Source: Cytobacillus sp. NJ13 (GTDB taxonomy: Bacteria > Bacillota > Bacilli > Bacillales > Cytobacillaceae). From it: a DNA stretch of 64,000 nt. Made by a program: the position numbers and the translations under genes. Of the stretch, positions 25,140-34,021 are shown in pieces (positions within the stretch are counted from its first letter, which is position 1; the number at the start of each line of letters is the position of its first letter). The stretch spans positions 186,001-250,000 of the forward strand of contig JAUCFP010000006.1 of NCBI GenBank assembly GCA_030348385.1, given 5' to 3'. The notes beneath the pieces are model-generated. The model did no database searches, had not been told where the DNA came from, and saw nothing but the letters and a program-made list of their open reading frames with translations.

Positions 25140-25988
25140 ATGAACTTTCATCAAAAACCGATAACCTTTGTTGCTCAGGTCAATCTGAAAGTGCAGGATC
25201 TGGAACGATCATTGGCATTCTATAAAGAAGTAATAGGATTTAAAGTGTTAACAAAAACAGAAAGAACTGCCCAGCTGACTGCTGATGGAAAAACTGCATT
25301 GCTGACCATCGAACAGCCGGAAAATGTCGAACCTGCAATGGGAAGAACAACAGGTTTGTATCATTTCGCGCTGCTTCTCCCAAAGCGTTCTGATTTGGCT
25401 AAGATAGTGCGTCACTTCGTTGAAATTGGGCTGCAAGTTGGATCTTCCGACCATCTTGTCAGCGAAGCACTCTATCTGTCAGATCCTGATGGCAATGGGA
25501 TAGAAATATACACTGACCGTAACCCTTCCGAATGGACATGGAAAAACGGCGAAGTAATGATGACCGTTGATCCCCTGGACTTCCCTGACCTGCTGTCAAT
25601 TGGTCAGCAGCAGTGCTGGAGAGGCCTGCCCGGCGGTACGGTCATGGGGCATATTCATTTGCATGTGGCAGAACTGGCGAATACCGAAACGTTTTACACA
25701 GAGGGGCTGGGATTTGAAGCAGTCTGCCGCTATGGCGCACAGGCACTGTTCATTTCGAGCGGAAAATATCACCACCATATTGGTTTGAATACATGGAATG
25801 GAGTGGGAGCTCCGCAGCCTTCAGCGAATAGTGCTGGGCTTCAATCCTTCAAGCTCATTTTTGAAAATGAAGCAGCCATAGATCAGGCAGTAGAAAATTT
25901 GAAAAAGATAGGTGCGGCTGCAGCAGTTGAAAATAATGAGGTGATTACAGCAGACCCTTCGGGGAATCGAATTATTTTAGGATTTTAA
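25140..25988 (+). CDS. catE: Catechol-2,3-dioxygenase-like VOC protein (CatE-like)
   Basis: A 282-residue protein with tandem VOC domains (about 8-125 and 165-280). Metal-ligand candidates are the His of GHIHLHVAEL and HHIGLNTWNG plus a C-terminal Glu. CatE (YfiE) of B. subtilis cleaves catechol meta and removes quinone precursors. GGGAGG lies before ATG 25140. It is in one operon with the DoxX gene and the FMN reductase downstream. Confidence 0.9.
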   Translation: MNFHQKPITFVAQVNLKVQDLERSLAFYKEVIGFKVLTKTERTAQLTADGKTALLTIEQPENVEPAMGRTTGLYHFALLLPKRSDLAKIVRHFVEIGLQVGSSDHLVSEALYLSDPDGNGIEIYTDRNPSEWTWKNGEVMMTVDPLDFPDLLSIGQQQCWRGLPGGTVMGHIHLHVAELANTETFYTEGLGFEAVCRYGAQALFISSGKYHHHIGLNTWNGVGAPQPSANSAGLQSFKLIFENEAAIDQAVENLKKIGAAAAVENNEVITADPSGNRIILGF

Positions 25989-26011
25989 AATATCATCAGG
26001 TGGTGTGAGTC

Positions 26012-26602
26012 ATGGGTTTTTTTAATCAATTATTTGGAAGAAAATCTAAGGAGGAACAAACAATGAGCGAGAAATTAAACATTGGTATTATCTTAGGAAG
26101 CACACGTCAGGGGAGAGTTAGCCCTCAGGTCGGTTCATGGGTTAAAGAAATTGCCGATAAACGCGGGGATGCTAATTATGAGATTATAGATATAGCTGAT
26201 TTCAAATTGCCATTCTTAGGAGAAGCGGATTCACCAGGAATTGCTGCTTGGAATGAGAAGCTTAACAGTCTGGATGGATTCATATTCATTGTTCAAGAAT
26301 ACAACCACAGTATTACAGGGGCATTAAAAAATGCACTTGACCTAGCTCGTGAACCTTGGAACAATAAAGCTGCAGGAATTGTAAGCTATGGCTCAACAGG
26401 TGGTGCGAGAGCTGCTGAACATCTGCGCGGAATCATGGGTGAATTAATGATCGCTGATGTGCGCGTGCATCCAACATTGTCTTTATTTACTGATTTTGAA
26501 AATGGTACAGTATTTAAACCTCAAGATCTTCATCTCGATAATGTGAACGCAATGATTGACCAAGTAATATCCTGGAGCGGTGCATTAAAAACCATTAGAT
26601 AG
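26012..26602 (+). CDS. NAD(P)H-dependent FMN reductase
   Basis: Flavodoxin-fold reductase: LNIGIILGSTRQGRVSPQVGSWV binds FMN phosphate, EYNHSITGALKNALD is the second signature. Such enzymes reduce quinones or azo compounds with two electrons and fit this operon. Two starts are each backed by a good ribosome site: ATG 26012 (AGGTGG) gives 196 residues with a basic leader MGFFNQLFGRKSKEEQT; ATG 26063 (AAGGAGG, inside that leader) gives the normal 179-residue family length. Both forms may be made. Confidence 0.9.
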   Translation: MGFFNQLFGRKSKEEQTMSEKLNIGIILGSTRQGRVSPQVGSWVKEIADKRGDANYEIIDIADFKLPFLGEADSPGIAAWNEKLNSLDGFIFIVQEYNHSITGALKNALDLAREPWNNKAAGIVSYGSTGGARAAEHLRGIMGELMIADVRVHPTLSLFTDFENGTVFKPQDLHLDNVNAMIDQVISWSGALKTIR

Positions 26603-26605
26603 AGT

Positions 26606-26636
26606 AAAAGCAGAACCCTCGTGGTTCTGCTTTTTT
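26606..26636 (+). terminator. Intrinsic terminator of the catDE-like operon
   Basis: Perfect 12-base stem AAAAGCAGAACC/GGTTCTGCTTTT with a CTCGT loop and T run. Confidence 0.93.
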
Positions 26637-26719
26637 AATCTTATTCTGAATAGCGGTTTTTAGGGAGGATCAAAAGGAAATAACTAAAGTAGCAAACCAA
26701 AATGGAAGGAGTGAACTTG

Positions 26720-27448
26720 ATGTGGAATGCTGCATTATGGGGAGGGGTCTCTGGATCAGCTGTCCTTTTAGGCGCATTGGCAGCCATGTTTTTGCCCATC
26801 CGGAAAAAAATGATGGGATACATTATGGCATTCGGAACAGGTGTCCTGATTGGTGCTGCCTCATATGAGCTTCTTGGGGAGTCAGTCCATAACGGGGGCT
26901 TACTGCCGACAGGCATTGGATTTGTGGCCGGAGCTAGTATCTTTACCCTTTTTGATATTATGATTTCAAACAAGGGGGCTAAGAACCGGAAGAGATCCGG
27001 CCATAAAGCAGCAGCCAGCAGCGGAATAGTCCTTTTTACCGGGACCATTATGGATGCCATTCCAGAATCAATCATGATCGGGACAAGCCTGCTTGAAGGA
27101 GGTAAGGTGAGTTTTCTATTGGTTACAGCCATTTTTATCAGCAACTTTCCAGAAGGCCTTTCCAGTACCTCGGGAATGAAAAAGAGCGGCTATTCAAAAA
27201 AGAAAATCATCCTCCTTTGGAGTTCGGTATTTGTCATTTCGGGAATTGCTTCGACGGCTGGATACATATTTTTGGATGGAGCTTCAAAAGAGGTCCTGTC
27301 AGGAATTGCTGGATTTGCAGGTGGCGCGATTATTGCCATGGTTGCATCCACGATGATGCCTGAAGCATTTGAGGACAGCGGTCCGATGACCGGATTTATT
27401 GCAGCAATCGGCTTGCTGGCTTCATTGGTGCTTGATCATTTTTCTTGA
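26720..27448 (+). CDS. ZIP-family metal transporter
   Basis: A 242-residue, eight-helix transporter. TM4 and TM5 metal motifs read GTIMDAIPESIMIG and ISNFPEGLSS; the first lacks the usual His (DAIPES instead of HNxPEG), so metal preference may differ from Zn2+. A variable His-poor loop lies at about 90-105. The start is ATG 26720 (MWNAALWG) after AAGGAG. Followed by two small genes with no clear operon link. Confidence 0.85.
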   Translation: MWNAALWGGVSGSAVLLGALAAMFLPIRKKMMGYIMAFGTGVLIGAASYELLGESVHNGGLLPTGIGFVAGASIFTLFDIMISNKGAKNRKRSGHKAAASSGIVLFTGTIMDAIPESIMIGTSLLEGGKVSFLLVTAIFISNFPEGLSSTSGMKKSGYSKKKIILLWSSVFVISGIASTAGYIFLDGASKEVLSGIAGFAGGAIIAMVASTMMPEAFEDSGPMTGFIAAIGLLASLVLDHFS

Positions 27449-27524
27449 AATCATTCAGAAAATAACTCCCAAAACATGAATGTTTGGCACTTTATGTGGA
27501 AAAGACAAAACAGGGGTGTTATTC

Positions 27525-27809
27525 ATGAAGATTAGAAATATTGTAAGGGAGCAGCAGGAAGATGTGCATATTAAGATAGGGGACTACGAAATGATCATTG
27601 AAAAGCGATACAGGGTTGTATCATTTATCAATGATCTGCTCCTGGGTGTTTTATATTTTATCGGAAGCATATTATTTTTAACAGATGCCAGCCAGGCAGT
27701 TTCGATATCCTTTTTCCTTGCAGGAAGTATTTTGATGATCATCAGGGCAGGCTTAAATATATTGAAGGACCTTCATATTAATAAGATTACAGGAACAAAG
27801 AAAAAGTAA
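27525..27809 (+). CDS. YrhK-like membrane protein
   Basis: A 94-residue protein: N-terminal soluble part with IKIGDYEMIIEKRYRVVSF, then two membrane helices (LLLGVLYFIGSILFL and FFLAGSILMIIRAGL). This is the YrhK domain; its role is not established. GGGGTG precedes ATG 27525; the longer open frame lacks a site. Confidence 0.75.
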   Translation: MKIRNIVREQQEDVHIKIGDYEMIIEKRYRVVSFINDLLLGVLYFIGSILFLTDASQAVSISFFLAGSILMIIRAGLNILKDLHINKITGTKKK

Positions 27810-27912
27810 GTCAATTTGAAAATGAATTGCGTTTTGCAGAAGGATGAAACGGCAATACTAGCGACATAGCGAAAACCAGCTAAAAAATAAAAGTTTTTAA
27901 AGGAGAATGGCG

Positions 27913-28122
27913 ATGGCTGAAGAAACAGAAAAGGTAAGCAAAGGAAAAAAAGCAGATGTCGGCGATACGATCAGCATCTTAAGCGGTTCCGAAAAAGGGA
28001 AAAAAGGCAGAGTAATCGTGGTACGGGATAACTCAGTCATTGTAGAGCTTGGTATTAATCCGAAAAAGGATGAGCCCATAAAAACGGTGATCAGCCATAA
28101 GCGCTATAAAGTCGTTAAATAA
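27913..28122 (+). CDS. DUF2187-family KOW-like small protein
   Basis: A 69-residue protein with the KOW-like beta barrel GDTISILSGSEKGKKGRVIV and VVRDNSVIVELG. Bacillus DUF2187 proteins (YkvS type) are nucleic-acid or ribosome associated by homology only. AGGAG lies 7 nt before ATG 27913. A 37-codon gene follows after 16 nt. Confidence 0.8.
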   Translation: MAEETEKVSKGKKADVGDTISILSGSEKGKKGRVIVVRDNSVIVELGINPKKDEPIKTVISHKRYKVVK

Positions 28123-28138
28123 AGAGGGAGGGTTAAAG

Positions 28139-28252
28139 GTGAAATCTGAGCCAAAACGAACATCTGCGTCCATACCTCCTGACGTCCGTAAAAAAATTAT
28201 TCAATCGGACAGGGATGAAAAAGCAAAGCGGCAAACAAAACGGCCGCAGTAA
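28139..28252 (+). CDS. Small basic protein, 37 aa
   Basis: GTG start at 28139 preceded by AGGGAGG at good spacing. Encodes MKSEPKRTSASIPPDVRKKI and a Lys/Arg-rich tail. It is disordered-looking and basic. It lies between the DUF2187 gene and a terminator, so it is probably the last gene of that transcript. Family unknown. Confidence 0.6.
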   Translation: MKSEPKRTSASIPPDVRKKIIQSDRDEKAKRQTKRPQ

Positions 28253-28257
28253 ATGAT

Positions 28258-28293
28258 ATCCATGACAGCCGAACGTGCTGGCATGGATTTTTC
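28258..28293 (+). terminator. Intrinsic terminator
   Basis: Stem ATCCATG-CAGC / GCTG-CATGGAT with single mismatches and TTTTTC. Confidence 0.87.
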
Positions 28294-28320
28294 TATTGGC
28301 TGAAGGGAGTGGAATGGAAG

Positions 28321-29061
28321 GTGCTAATTGGACATGTTAAAGAGATTGTCCGCTATCCGGTGAAAAGCTTTCACGGGGAAAGTGTGGTAAAAACAAAGGT
28401 TATGGATTATGGACTGTATGGGGATCGCAGCCATGCCTACCTGGATGAATCAAGGCCAGGGAAATATTTAACGATTACTCAGTATCCGGAAATGGTCAGG
28501 TATAAAGCAGGGTTTAGGGGAGAGGAAAATGAGAACATATATCCTCCTGTAAGTATTACTACTCCGGTCGGCAGACAGATCCCCTGGGATGATGAAGAAT
28601 TGTTAAAAGAAATTGAGGACCGTTCTTCCAGAAAAATCACTCCGGTGAAATATAGTCCTGCCCATGTACCTGAAGGAGCAATTGAAGAGGAAAATATTCT
28701 ATTAGTGACAGACGCGTCCCTGCAAAAAATGAAAGAGATGTGGGGCAAAGAGAAGCTGGACTTCCAGCGGTTTCGCCCGAATTTAGTCATTTCCCTGATA
28801 AAGGATGATCCTTTTGCTGAGGATAAATGGTTTGGGAAGATAATGAAAATTGGAAGTGTGGAGATTAAAGTTAAGCGGCATTGCGAACGGTGTATGATTA
28901 TTACAGTAGATCCAGAGAGCGGGGAGAGGGATACAAGTTTGCATAAAAAGGTTATTAGTGAAAGGGATAATCACTTTGGTGTGTATTCTTCTGTCCTGAA
29001 AACGGGTGAGATTTCGTCAGGGGATGAGGTTTACCTTTTTGATAAAGTACATGTAAACTAG
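28321..29061 (+). CDS. MOSC domain protein
   Basis: A 246-residue protein with the MOSC N-terminal barrel ([11 protein letters not shown]) and MOSC domain holding the conserved Cys in [15 protein letters not shown], the molybdenum-cofactor sulfurtransferase-type motif. Members bind or modify Moco or reduce N-hydroxylated compounds. No other Moco gene is nearby. GTG 28321 is taken as start because AAGGGAG overlaps the earlier GTG at 28309. Confidence 0.87.
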   Translation: MLIGHVKEIVRYPVKSFHGESVVKTKVMDYGLYGDRSHAYLDESRPGKYLTITQYPEMVRYKAGFRGEENENIYPPVSITTPVGRQIPWDDEELLKEIEDRSSRKITPVKYSPAHVPEGAIEEENILLVTDASLQKMKEMWGKEKLDFQRFRPNLVISLIKDDPFAEDKWFGKIMKIGSVEIKVKRHCERCMIITVDPESGERDTSLHKKVISERDNHFGVYSSVLKTGEISSGDEVYLFDKVHVN

Positions 29062-29090
29062 AAACAATGAATGTTTCTGGGAGTGAAAAT

Positions 29091-29417
29091 ATGTTTCAGG
29101 CTATCATTTTATTTATACTGGCTGGTTTAGCCGAAATTGGCGGAGGCTATTTAATTTGGCAATGGATACGCGAAGGAAGGCCTTATTATTGGGGAGTCAG
29201 CGGCGGATTTATCCTTGCATTATACGGTGTTATTGCTGCATTCCAGGCCTTCCCGTCTTTTGGAAGAGTGTATGCAGCTTACGGGGGTGTTTTTATCATT
29301 CTATCCATTTTATGGGGATGGGGCATAGATAAGAAAGCACCTGACTTTTATGATTGGCTTGGTGCAGGTATATGTCTAATAGGGGCATCTGTGATCTTGT
29401 TTGCACCTCGTCACTAA
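29091..29417 (+). CDS. ynfA: YnfA-family small membrane protein
   Basis: A 108-residue, four-helix protein of the UPF0060/YnfA family, related to small multidrug transporters: [20 protein letters not shown] and [31 protein letters not shown] are its hallmarks. The start is ATG 29091 after GGGAG; an earlier in-frame ATG at 29067 has no site. Converges on the MFS gene at a shared terminator. Confidence 0.9.
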   Translation: MFQAIILFILAGLAEIGGGYLIWQWIREGRPYYWGVSGGFILALYGVIAAFQAFPSFGRVYAAYGGVFIILSILWGWGIDKKAPDFYDWLGAGICLIGASVILFAPRH

Positions 29418-29444
29418 TCTAAGGTTTCATGCAAAATAAAGCTT

Positions 29445-29473
29445 GCCCAGTTCATGAACTGGGCTATTTATTA
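29445..29473. terminator. Bidirectional terminator ynfA / MFS
   Basis: Perfect 20-base palindrome (arms GCCCAGTTCA/TGAACTGGGC) with T-rich flanks on both strands. Confidence 0.85.
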
Positions 29474-30691
29474 TACACCCTGACTCATTCTCTTCACCTT
29501 TTTATGCATCCCTGCAGCAAAAATTAGGACGAAAATACATGTAGAAATCAATGTCCCATGGAAGACCCAAACCATTTTAGCTAATGATAATACTTCCAAT
29601 AGAAGAGGCGCTGCAACAAATCCAAGCGCAAAGCCCAATGATTTTAAAAGCATTCCTACTCCAAAAATTCTCCCTCTGATATGGTTGTCTGTCTTTTGCA
29701 GGATTGTGGCATGCAGAGTAGTGAAACACGCATCAAAAATCCCAGTTAAAAAGGCAAACGGAAGAATGGTCCATAAGCTATTATTGGACAGGAAGGTGAT
29801 AAATCCTGCAGACATAAGCATGGCTGATACAAAGCATGCAAAATAAAGGCGGTTTTGCCGAAGGTTTTTCAATTTTGGCAGGATCATGGTTGCTAAAACA
29901 GATCCAATCCCCCAAACACCCCAGATTAACCCATAGTAAAAACTCTGTTTGCTGCTGTCGATATTTTCCGCCAGCAGCGGAATCCCCAAATTATGCGAAG
30001 CACCTGCGAATGCCCCAATAAGGAATACAATATTGACAAGAAGAAGCATCGGTTTCAGCAAAATAAAGGAATAAACTTCTTTCAAATCTCTGCCGATGCT
30101 TGCCAGTTTCTCTTTAAAGCCGCTGCTGATCCTTTTATTTACGGCTGATTCCGACGTTTGCCATTTCATTTTTAATAGAACGAGTGCTGAAATGACGTAG
30201 GTTGCGGCATCAATGATTAAAGTTACCTGATATCCGAGGAAATCAGTTATGACTCCAGCCCCGATAAAACCAAACACCAGGCTGACTGATGTTAATCGGG
30301 AAATTAACGCATTCGTCTCCAGTACTTTATCCTCGCCAAAAATCTGAGGAATTTCAGCGCTGTAGCTAACTGCAAAAAAGCTGGAGGTCAATCCGATAAA
30401 GAAGCAAACAATGAGAATCATGATTGGATTTGGAAAAGGGATTAAGCCTAAAATGATGACAGCCCGGAATACATCCGTCCAAATCATAATTTTTCGGCGG
30501 TCAAAGCGATCGGCCAGAACCCCTGAGAAAAGACTTGATAAAACGCCGCCAAGTGTCCTGATGGCCATTGTCGCTGCAAGCCAGGCGGAGCTTCCGGTGC
30601 CCGCATACATGAGCACATTAATGGCAATCAGGTCCATGAACGTACCCAAATCGGAAAAAGCTTTTACATACAGAAAAATTTTGCGGTTCAT
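29471..30691 (-). CDS. Major facilitator superfamily efflux transporter
   Basis: A 406-residue, 12-helix MFS_3-type protein. The loop 2-3 motif A is present as GVLADRFDRRKIMIW, and NNSLWTILPFAFLTGIFDA is in the second half. Such Bacillus proteins are macrolide- or siderophore-efflux-like; substrate unknown. The start is ATG 30691 after AGGGAG. A small palindrome (AATTCG-CAATA-CGAAATT at 30749-30766) upstream may be an operator. Confidence 0.9.
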   Translation of the reverse strand: MNRKIFLYVKAFSDLGTFMDLIAINVLMYAGTGSSAWLAATMAIRTLGGVLSSLFSGVLADRFDRRKIMIWTDVFRAVIILGLIPFPNPIMILIVCFFIGLTSSFFAVSYSAEIPQIFGEDKVLETNALISRLTSVSLVFGFIGAGVITDFLGYQVTLIIDAATYVISALVLLKMKWQTSESAVNKRISSGFKEKLASIGRDLKEVYSFILLKPMLLLVNIVFLIGAFAGASHNLGIPLLAENIDSSKQSFYYGLIWGVWGIGSVLATMILPKLKNLRQNRLYFACFVSAMLMSAGFITFLSNNSLWTILPFAFLTGIFDACFTTLHATILQKTDNHIRGRIFGVGMLLKSLGFALGFVAAPLLLEVLSLAKMVWVFHGTLISTCIFVLIFAAGMHKKVKRMSQGV

Positions 30692-30906
30692 GTGTGTCTC
30701 CCTAGTTTTCCAAGATGTTTTCTGTTTTATTTTAAAGATTTTGAATTTAATTCGCAATACGAAATTTCAGAATTTAGATTTACCGATTTTGGCCTTCTTC
30801 ATAAAGGATATTCACATAAGAATGTGGAATAAATGATTGGTAAAACTCCTGGAAGCAAAAGTAAATTTACTGATACAAGCAGCCATTATACAAAGAAGGT
30901 AAGAAA

Positions 30907-31365
30907 ATGAACAATGTATTCGGGAACCAAATAATAGGACTTGATTATAAAATACGCAAGGGTGCTTACGCTGTTATATTCAATCCAGAAAATGAAAAAG
31001 TATTAACTGTGCAAACTCAGTCTGGCCATTACTTTCTGCCAGGCGGAGGAATAGAAAAAGGTGAAAGTGAGATCGAATGCCTGAAAAGAGAAGTGCTGGA
31101 GGAGACCGGCTATGAGATTTCAAATTACTTCTTTATTGGTAATGCAAAGAGCTATTTGCCTCAGACCAAGAAAAGGCCAATGCTAAGTGACGGTTATTTT
31201 TATCTGGCTGATCTGGCGGATAAAATAAAAGAGCCGACTGAAGAAGATCATGTAATGAAATGGATTGAAATTCGAAGATTAGCAGAAGTACTTGTTCACG
31301 GGCACCACATTTGGGCGGTTCGGGAAGGAATAAGATATAAAAAGCAGGAGGGGGATGATGAATGA
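30907..31365 (+). CDS. Nudix hydrolase
   Basis: A 152-residue Nudix protein with a full Nudix box, G-x5-E-x7-REVLEETGYEI, beginning at GGGIEKGESE. It would hydrolyse a nucleoside diphosphate linked to another group; no specificity motif is evident. The stop overlaps the next gene's ATG (ATGA), so the methyltransferase-like gene is translationally coupled. Confidence 0.92.
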   Translation: MNNVFGNQIIGLDYKIRKGAYAVIFNPENEKVLTVQTQSGHYFLPGGGIEKGESEIECLKREVLEETGYEISNYFFIGNAKSYLPQTKKRPMLSDGYFYLADLADKIKEPTEEDHVMKWIEIRRLAEVLVHGHHIWAVREGIRYKKQEGDDE

Positions 31366-32101
31366 TTGCCTACTACGGTGAACTCTGCACAAAGATGTAT
31401 GAAAGTGATAAATCAATGGCAGAGGGTCCAGAGTTGAGCTTTTACCTGTCATATGTAAAAGGCAGGAAAATGAAAGTATTGGAGCCGATGTGCGGAAATG
31501 GAAGAATGCTCATACCTTTCATGCAGCATGGCGTCGACACTGATGGTTTTGATATTTCAGAAGACATGCTGAAAGTCTGTAAGGAAAAAGCTAGGAAATT
31601 AAACTTAAAGCCAAATGTTTTTCAGGAAAAGATAGAAAAGTTTAATAGTACTAAAAAATACGATTTAATTATGATTCCTTATGGTTCTTTTTCACTTTGC
31701 CTGACCCCCTGGTAAATATAAGTCTTCAAAATCTAAAGAACGCCCTAAATGAAGGCGGTAAAATGCTTCTTACCATTGTAGAAAAAGATAATGAAATAGA
31801 AGAAGTTGCAGAATGGACAGAAACGAACAGGAAGGAATTAGATGGGCAGACCATTATAGAAAATAGAAAAATAGCTTATGATGATGAAACGAAAATCCTG
31901 CTTATCCAGCTGAAGTATGATGCCATTGGAGAGGGAATCGTGGAAAGAACAGAATTGATGGATTTTCCTATACGGCTTTATGATCCAGGTGAATTCAATA
32001 GAGTTCTCAAAGATAGCGGGTTTAGGCAAATCGCCGTTCATGAAGTTAGAGATGGGTATGGGGACGGACAATCTTTTCCTGTTTATGAATGTAGGAAATA
32101 A
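31362..32101 (+). pseudogene. SAM-dependent methyltransferase, frameshifted
   Basis: The first frame (31362-31715) carries the class I motif LEPMCGNGRMLIPFMQHGVDTDGFDIS and stops after SLCLTPW. The second frame (about 31697-32101) continues the fold: LVNISLQNLKNALNEGGKML and ends VYECRK. Together they make about 245 residues, a normal size. A missing base between 31686 and 31705 (T-run or TTTGCC) would restore one frame. It may be a real loss, a sequence error, or rarely a recoded gene. Confidence 0.82.
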
Positions 32102-32186
32102 CAAGCTGCTGAACTATTTATTTGAGTATCAAATGTTAATGCCTGCAAGAAAGGAAAGAAACGGGCTTTAAGGCAGCGAAAGGGGA

Positions 32187-32707
32187 ATGAAGGTGGCTAC
32201 TCCAATTATAAAAACAGACAGATTAATTTTAAGAAAGATGAAAAGTAGCGATCTGTCTGATTTAATGGAAATTTTTTCTGACTCGGAGGCCATGAGATTT
32301 TATCGCTCAACCAAAACGAGAGAGCAGGCAGAAGATTGGATCAGCTGGACCCTGCAGAATTATCGGACGTATGGTGTTGGCCTTTGGATTGCGGAAGAAA
32401 AAACATCCGGCAGGTTTTTGGGGCAGTGCGGAATTACCCCCAGGATACAGGAGGCGTCACAGAAATGGAGATTGGCTATTTGTTTGCCAGGCGTGAATGG
32501 GGAAAAGGCTATGCGACGGAAGCGGCATTAGCCTTTAAAGAATATGGGTTTAAAAGCTTAAAATATAAAAAGCTGGTTTCCATTATAAATGAGAAAAATC
32601 TTGCTTCTATCCGTGTTGCCGAAAAAGCTGGCATGAAAAAGGAAAAAACAATCCTCAGAGCGGGAAATGATGTATGTATATTCCATATCAAACGTTTAGA
32701 ATTCTAG
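32187..32707 (+). pseudogene. GNAT (RimJ/RimL type) acetyltransferase, frameshifted
   Basis: Frame one (32187-32531) contains IKTDRLILRKMKSSDLSDLM and reads to FLGQCGITP; frame two continues EMEIGYLFARREWGKGYATE, ending IFHIKRLEF. The break is at the C-run 32437-32441 (five C where six would give a continuous protein of about 173 residues). Its 3' end overlaps the convergent J-domain gene by 4 nt. Substrate unknown. Confidence 0.87.
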
Positions 32708-33192
32708 AAGATGTTTTTATAATGTTCAGTAAACACCTTAAAAAGCCTTTCATCACCACCGCGGTCAGGATGGAGGGCTTTTAGAAGTTTCTTGAATTCT
32801 TTGCGGATCAATTGCAAATCCTCATCAGGCTTCAGGCCCAGGAGCTTTGCAGGCTTGATTTCTTCATCAGCGATCATCTTTTGTGCTTGTATCATTTTCT
32901 TCAATGATTTAACTTTGGATTCTTCTATTTGGACACGGGTATTCAGGATCTCCATTTGTCCTTTAAGATCTTTAACTTGCAGGAGGATCCCCTCCAGTTT
33001 TTGCTGATAAAGCTCTTCTTGTTTTTTGATGATGAAATCAGTGAGATCCTTCGTCTTTATTGTGTAGCTGATTTGCCTCCTCGGACTTCGTTCCGCTTTA
33101 ATTTTTCCTTCTTCTATCCAGCGCTCAACGTCTGCGCCATTCGCCCTTATTCCAGCTTTATGTAATTGTGCCACAGCATCAGTAATGTTCAT
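32704..33192 (-). CDS. HTH-like / coiled-coil / J-domain protein
   Basis: A 162-residue protein in three parts: residues 1-55 resemble a MerR-like HTH (ITDAVAQLHKAGIRANGADVERWIEEGKIKA, shown in part), 56-110 a coiled coil, and 122-162 a short J-domain with HPD at 141-143 (LLKALHPDRGGDE). The HPD loop stimulates DnaK ATPase in true J-proteins. No Gly/Phe or zinc region is present. Starts ATG 33192. Function unknown. Confidence 0.8.
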   Translation of the reverse strand: MNITDAVAQLHKAGIRANGADVERWIEEGKIKAERSPRRQISYTIKTKDLTDFIIKKQEELYQQKLEGILLQVKDLKGQMEILNTRVQIEESKVKSLKKMIQAQKMIADEEIKPAKLLGLKPDEDLQLIRKEFKKLLKALHPDRGGDERLFKVFTEHYKNIF

Positions 33193-33398
33193 CCTTCATG
33201 CTCACTCTCTATAAAATCTATTTAGCAGTCAAAAACATCATATCACTGAACACTTTCAGAAAAATAACAAGCAGATGACATAGTATTAAAGTTTATTTAC
33301 ACTGGTAACGCTATCATTTCGAATAACTGAAATTATTAGAAAATGAGGAGGGATCTTGATATAATGTAAAAAAATGGACGTGGAAGGGTAGAGAAAAT

Positions 33399-33527
33399 AT
33401 GAAGAAAATGTTCAAATTTGCAGTATGGGTCGCTGCTTTTCCGTTTCTTCTGCTATGGACAATCTTTTTTGATTCGAGCGGCAACTCTGCCATGTTTGTG
33501 AATGACTTGTTTAATGATAAGAAATAA
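33399..33527 (+). CDS. Small membrane protein, 42 aa
   Basis: ATG 33399, preceded by GGAAGGG; encodes MKKMFKFAVW then a hydrophobic helix VAAFPFLLLWTIFF and a polar tail ending NDKK. One membrane-spanning segment, N-terminus basic. No homologue recognised. Stand-alone on the plus strand. Confidence 0.6.
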   Translation: MKKMFKFAVWVAAFPFLLLWTIFFDSSGNSAMFVNDLFNDKK

Positions 33528-33661
33528 GTTGAAAAGATCCTATGTTTAATATTGTATGTTAGCTGATCCAATCAGACCTGTATGGGCAGTTGGACTCCCG
33601 TACATCCTCATTCGAAATATTTGAGTTTGATGAGGGAGTCGTATGCCCGTTAAACAATCAA

Positions 33662-33904
33662 TTACTTTATAGGACGCTCGAGAGTCAGGATTTCATCCTC
33701 CATTGAAGCATATTGCTGCTCCACTACATGCTTTACATCTGAAATCGCAGCATTGTAGAAATGCGGGGCCAATGACACTTTAACAAAATCCAGCACCCTT
33801 TCTGCACCGAATTCAGATATTTCCTCATCTCTTTCTTCAGAGAAAAAAATCTGGATATCCTCGATCATCTTTTGCTGCTGCTCTTTTGTCATTTTTAAAA
33901 ACAT
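33662..33904 (-). CDS. DUF2164-family protein
   Basis: An 80-residue protein matching DUF2164 (KEQQQKMIEDIQIFFSEERDEEISEFGAERVLDFV in part). ATG 33904 is favoured because AAAGGA lies 9 nt upstream; ATG 33913 is too close. Function unknown; possibly co-transcribed with the small protein upstream at 34022. Confidence 0.8.
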   Translation of the reverse strand: MFLKMTKEQQQKMIEDIQIFFSEERDEEISEFGAERVLDFVKVSLAPHFYNAAISDVKHVVEQQYASMEDEILTLERPIK

Positions 33905-34021
33905 GCCATGCATTCCTTTCGGTTTTGGATACCTGTTACTATACAGGGAAATATCATCAAAAGGGAGGCTGTTATTTTTAAAAGAAATATGTACAGCAGG
34001 AAAATGGATAACTCCTGCCAG

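Noticed and set aside
31686..31705. Programmed -1 frameshift in the methyltransferase gene
   Set aside because: The direction fits -1, but no X-XXY-YYZ heptamer holds in the A site and no downstream structure is obvious; a base loss or error is simpler.
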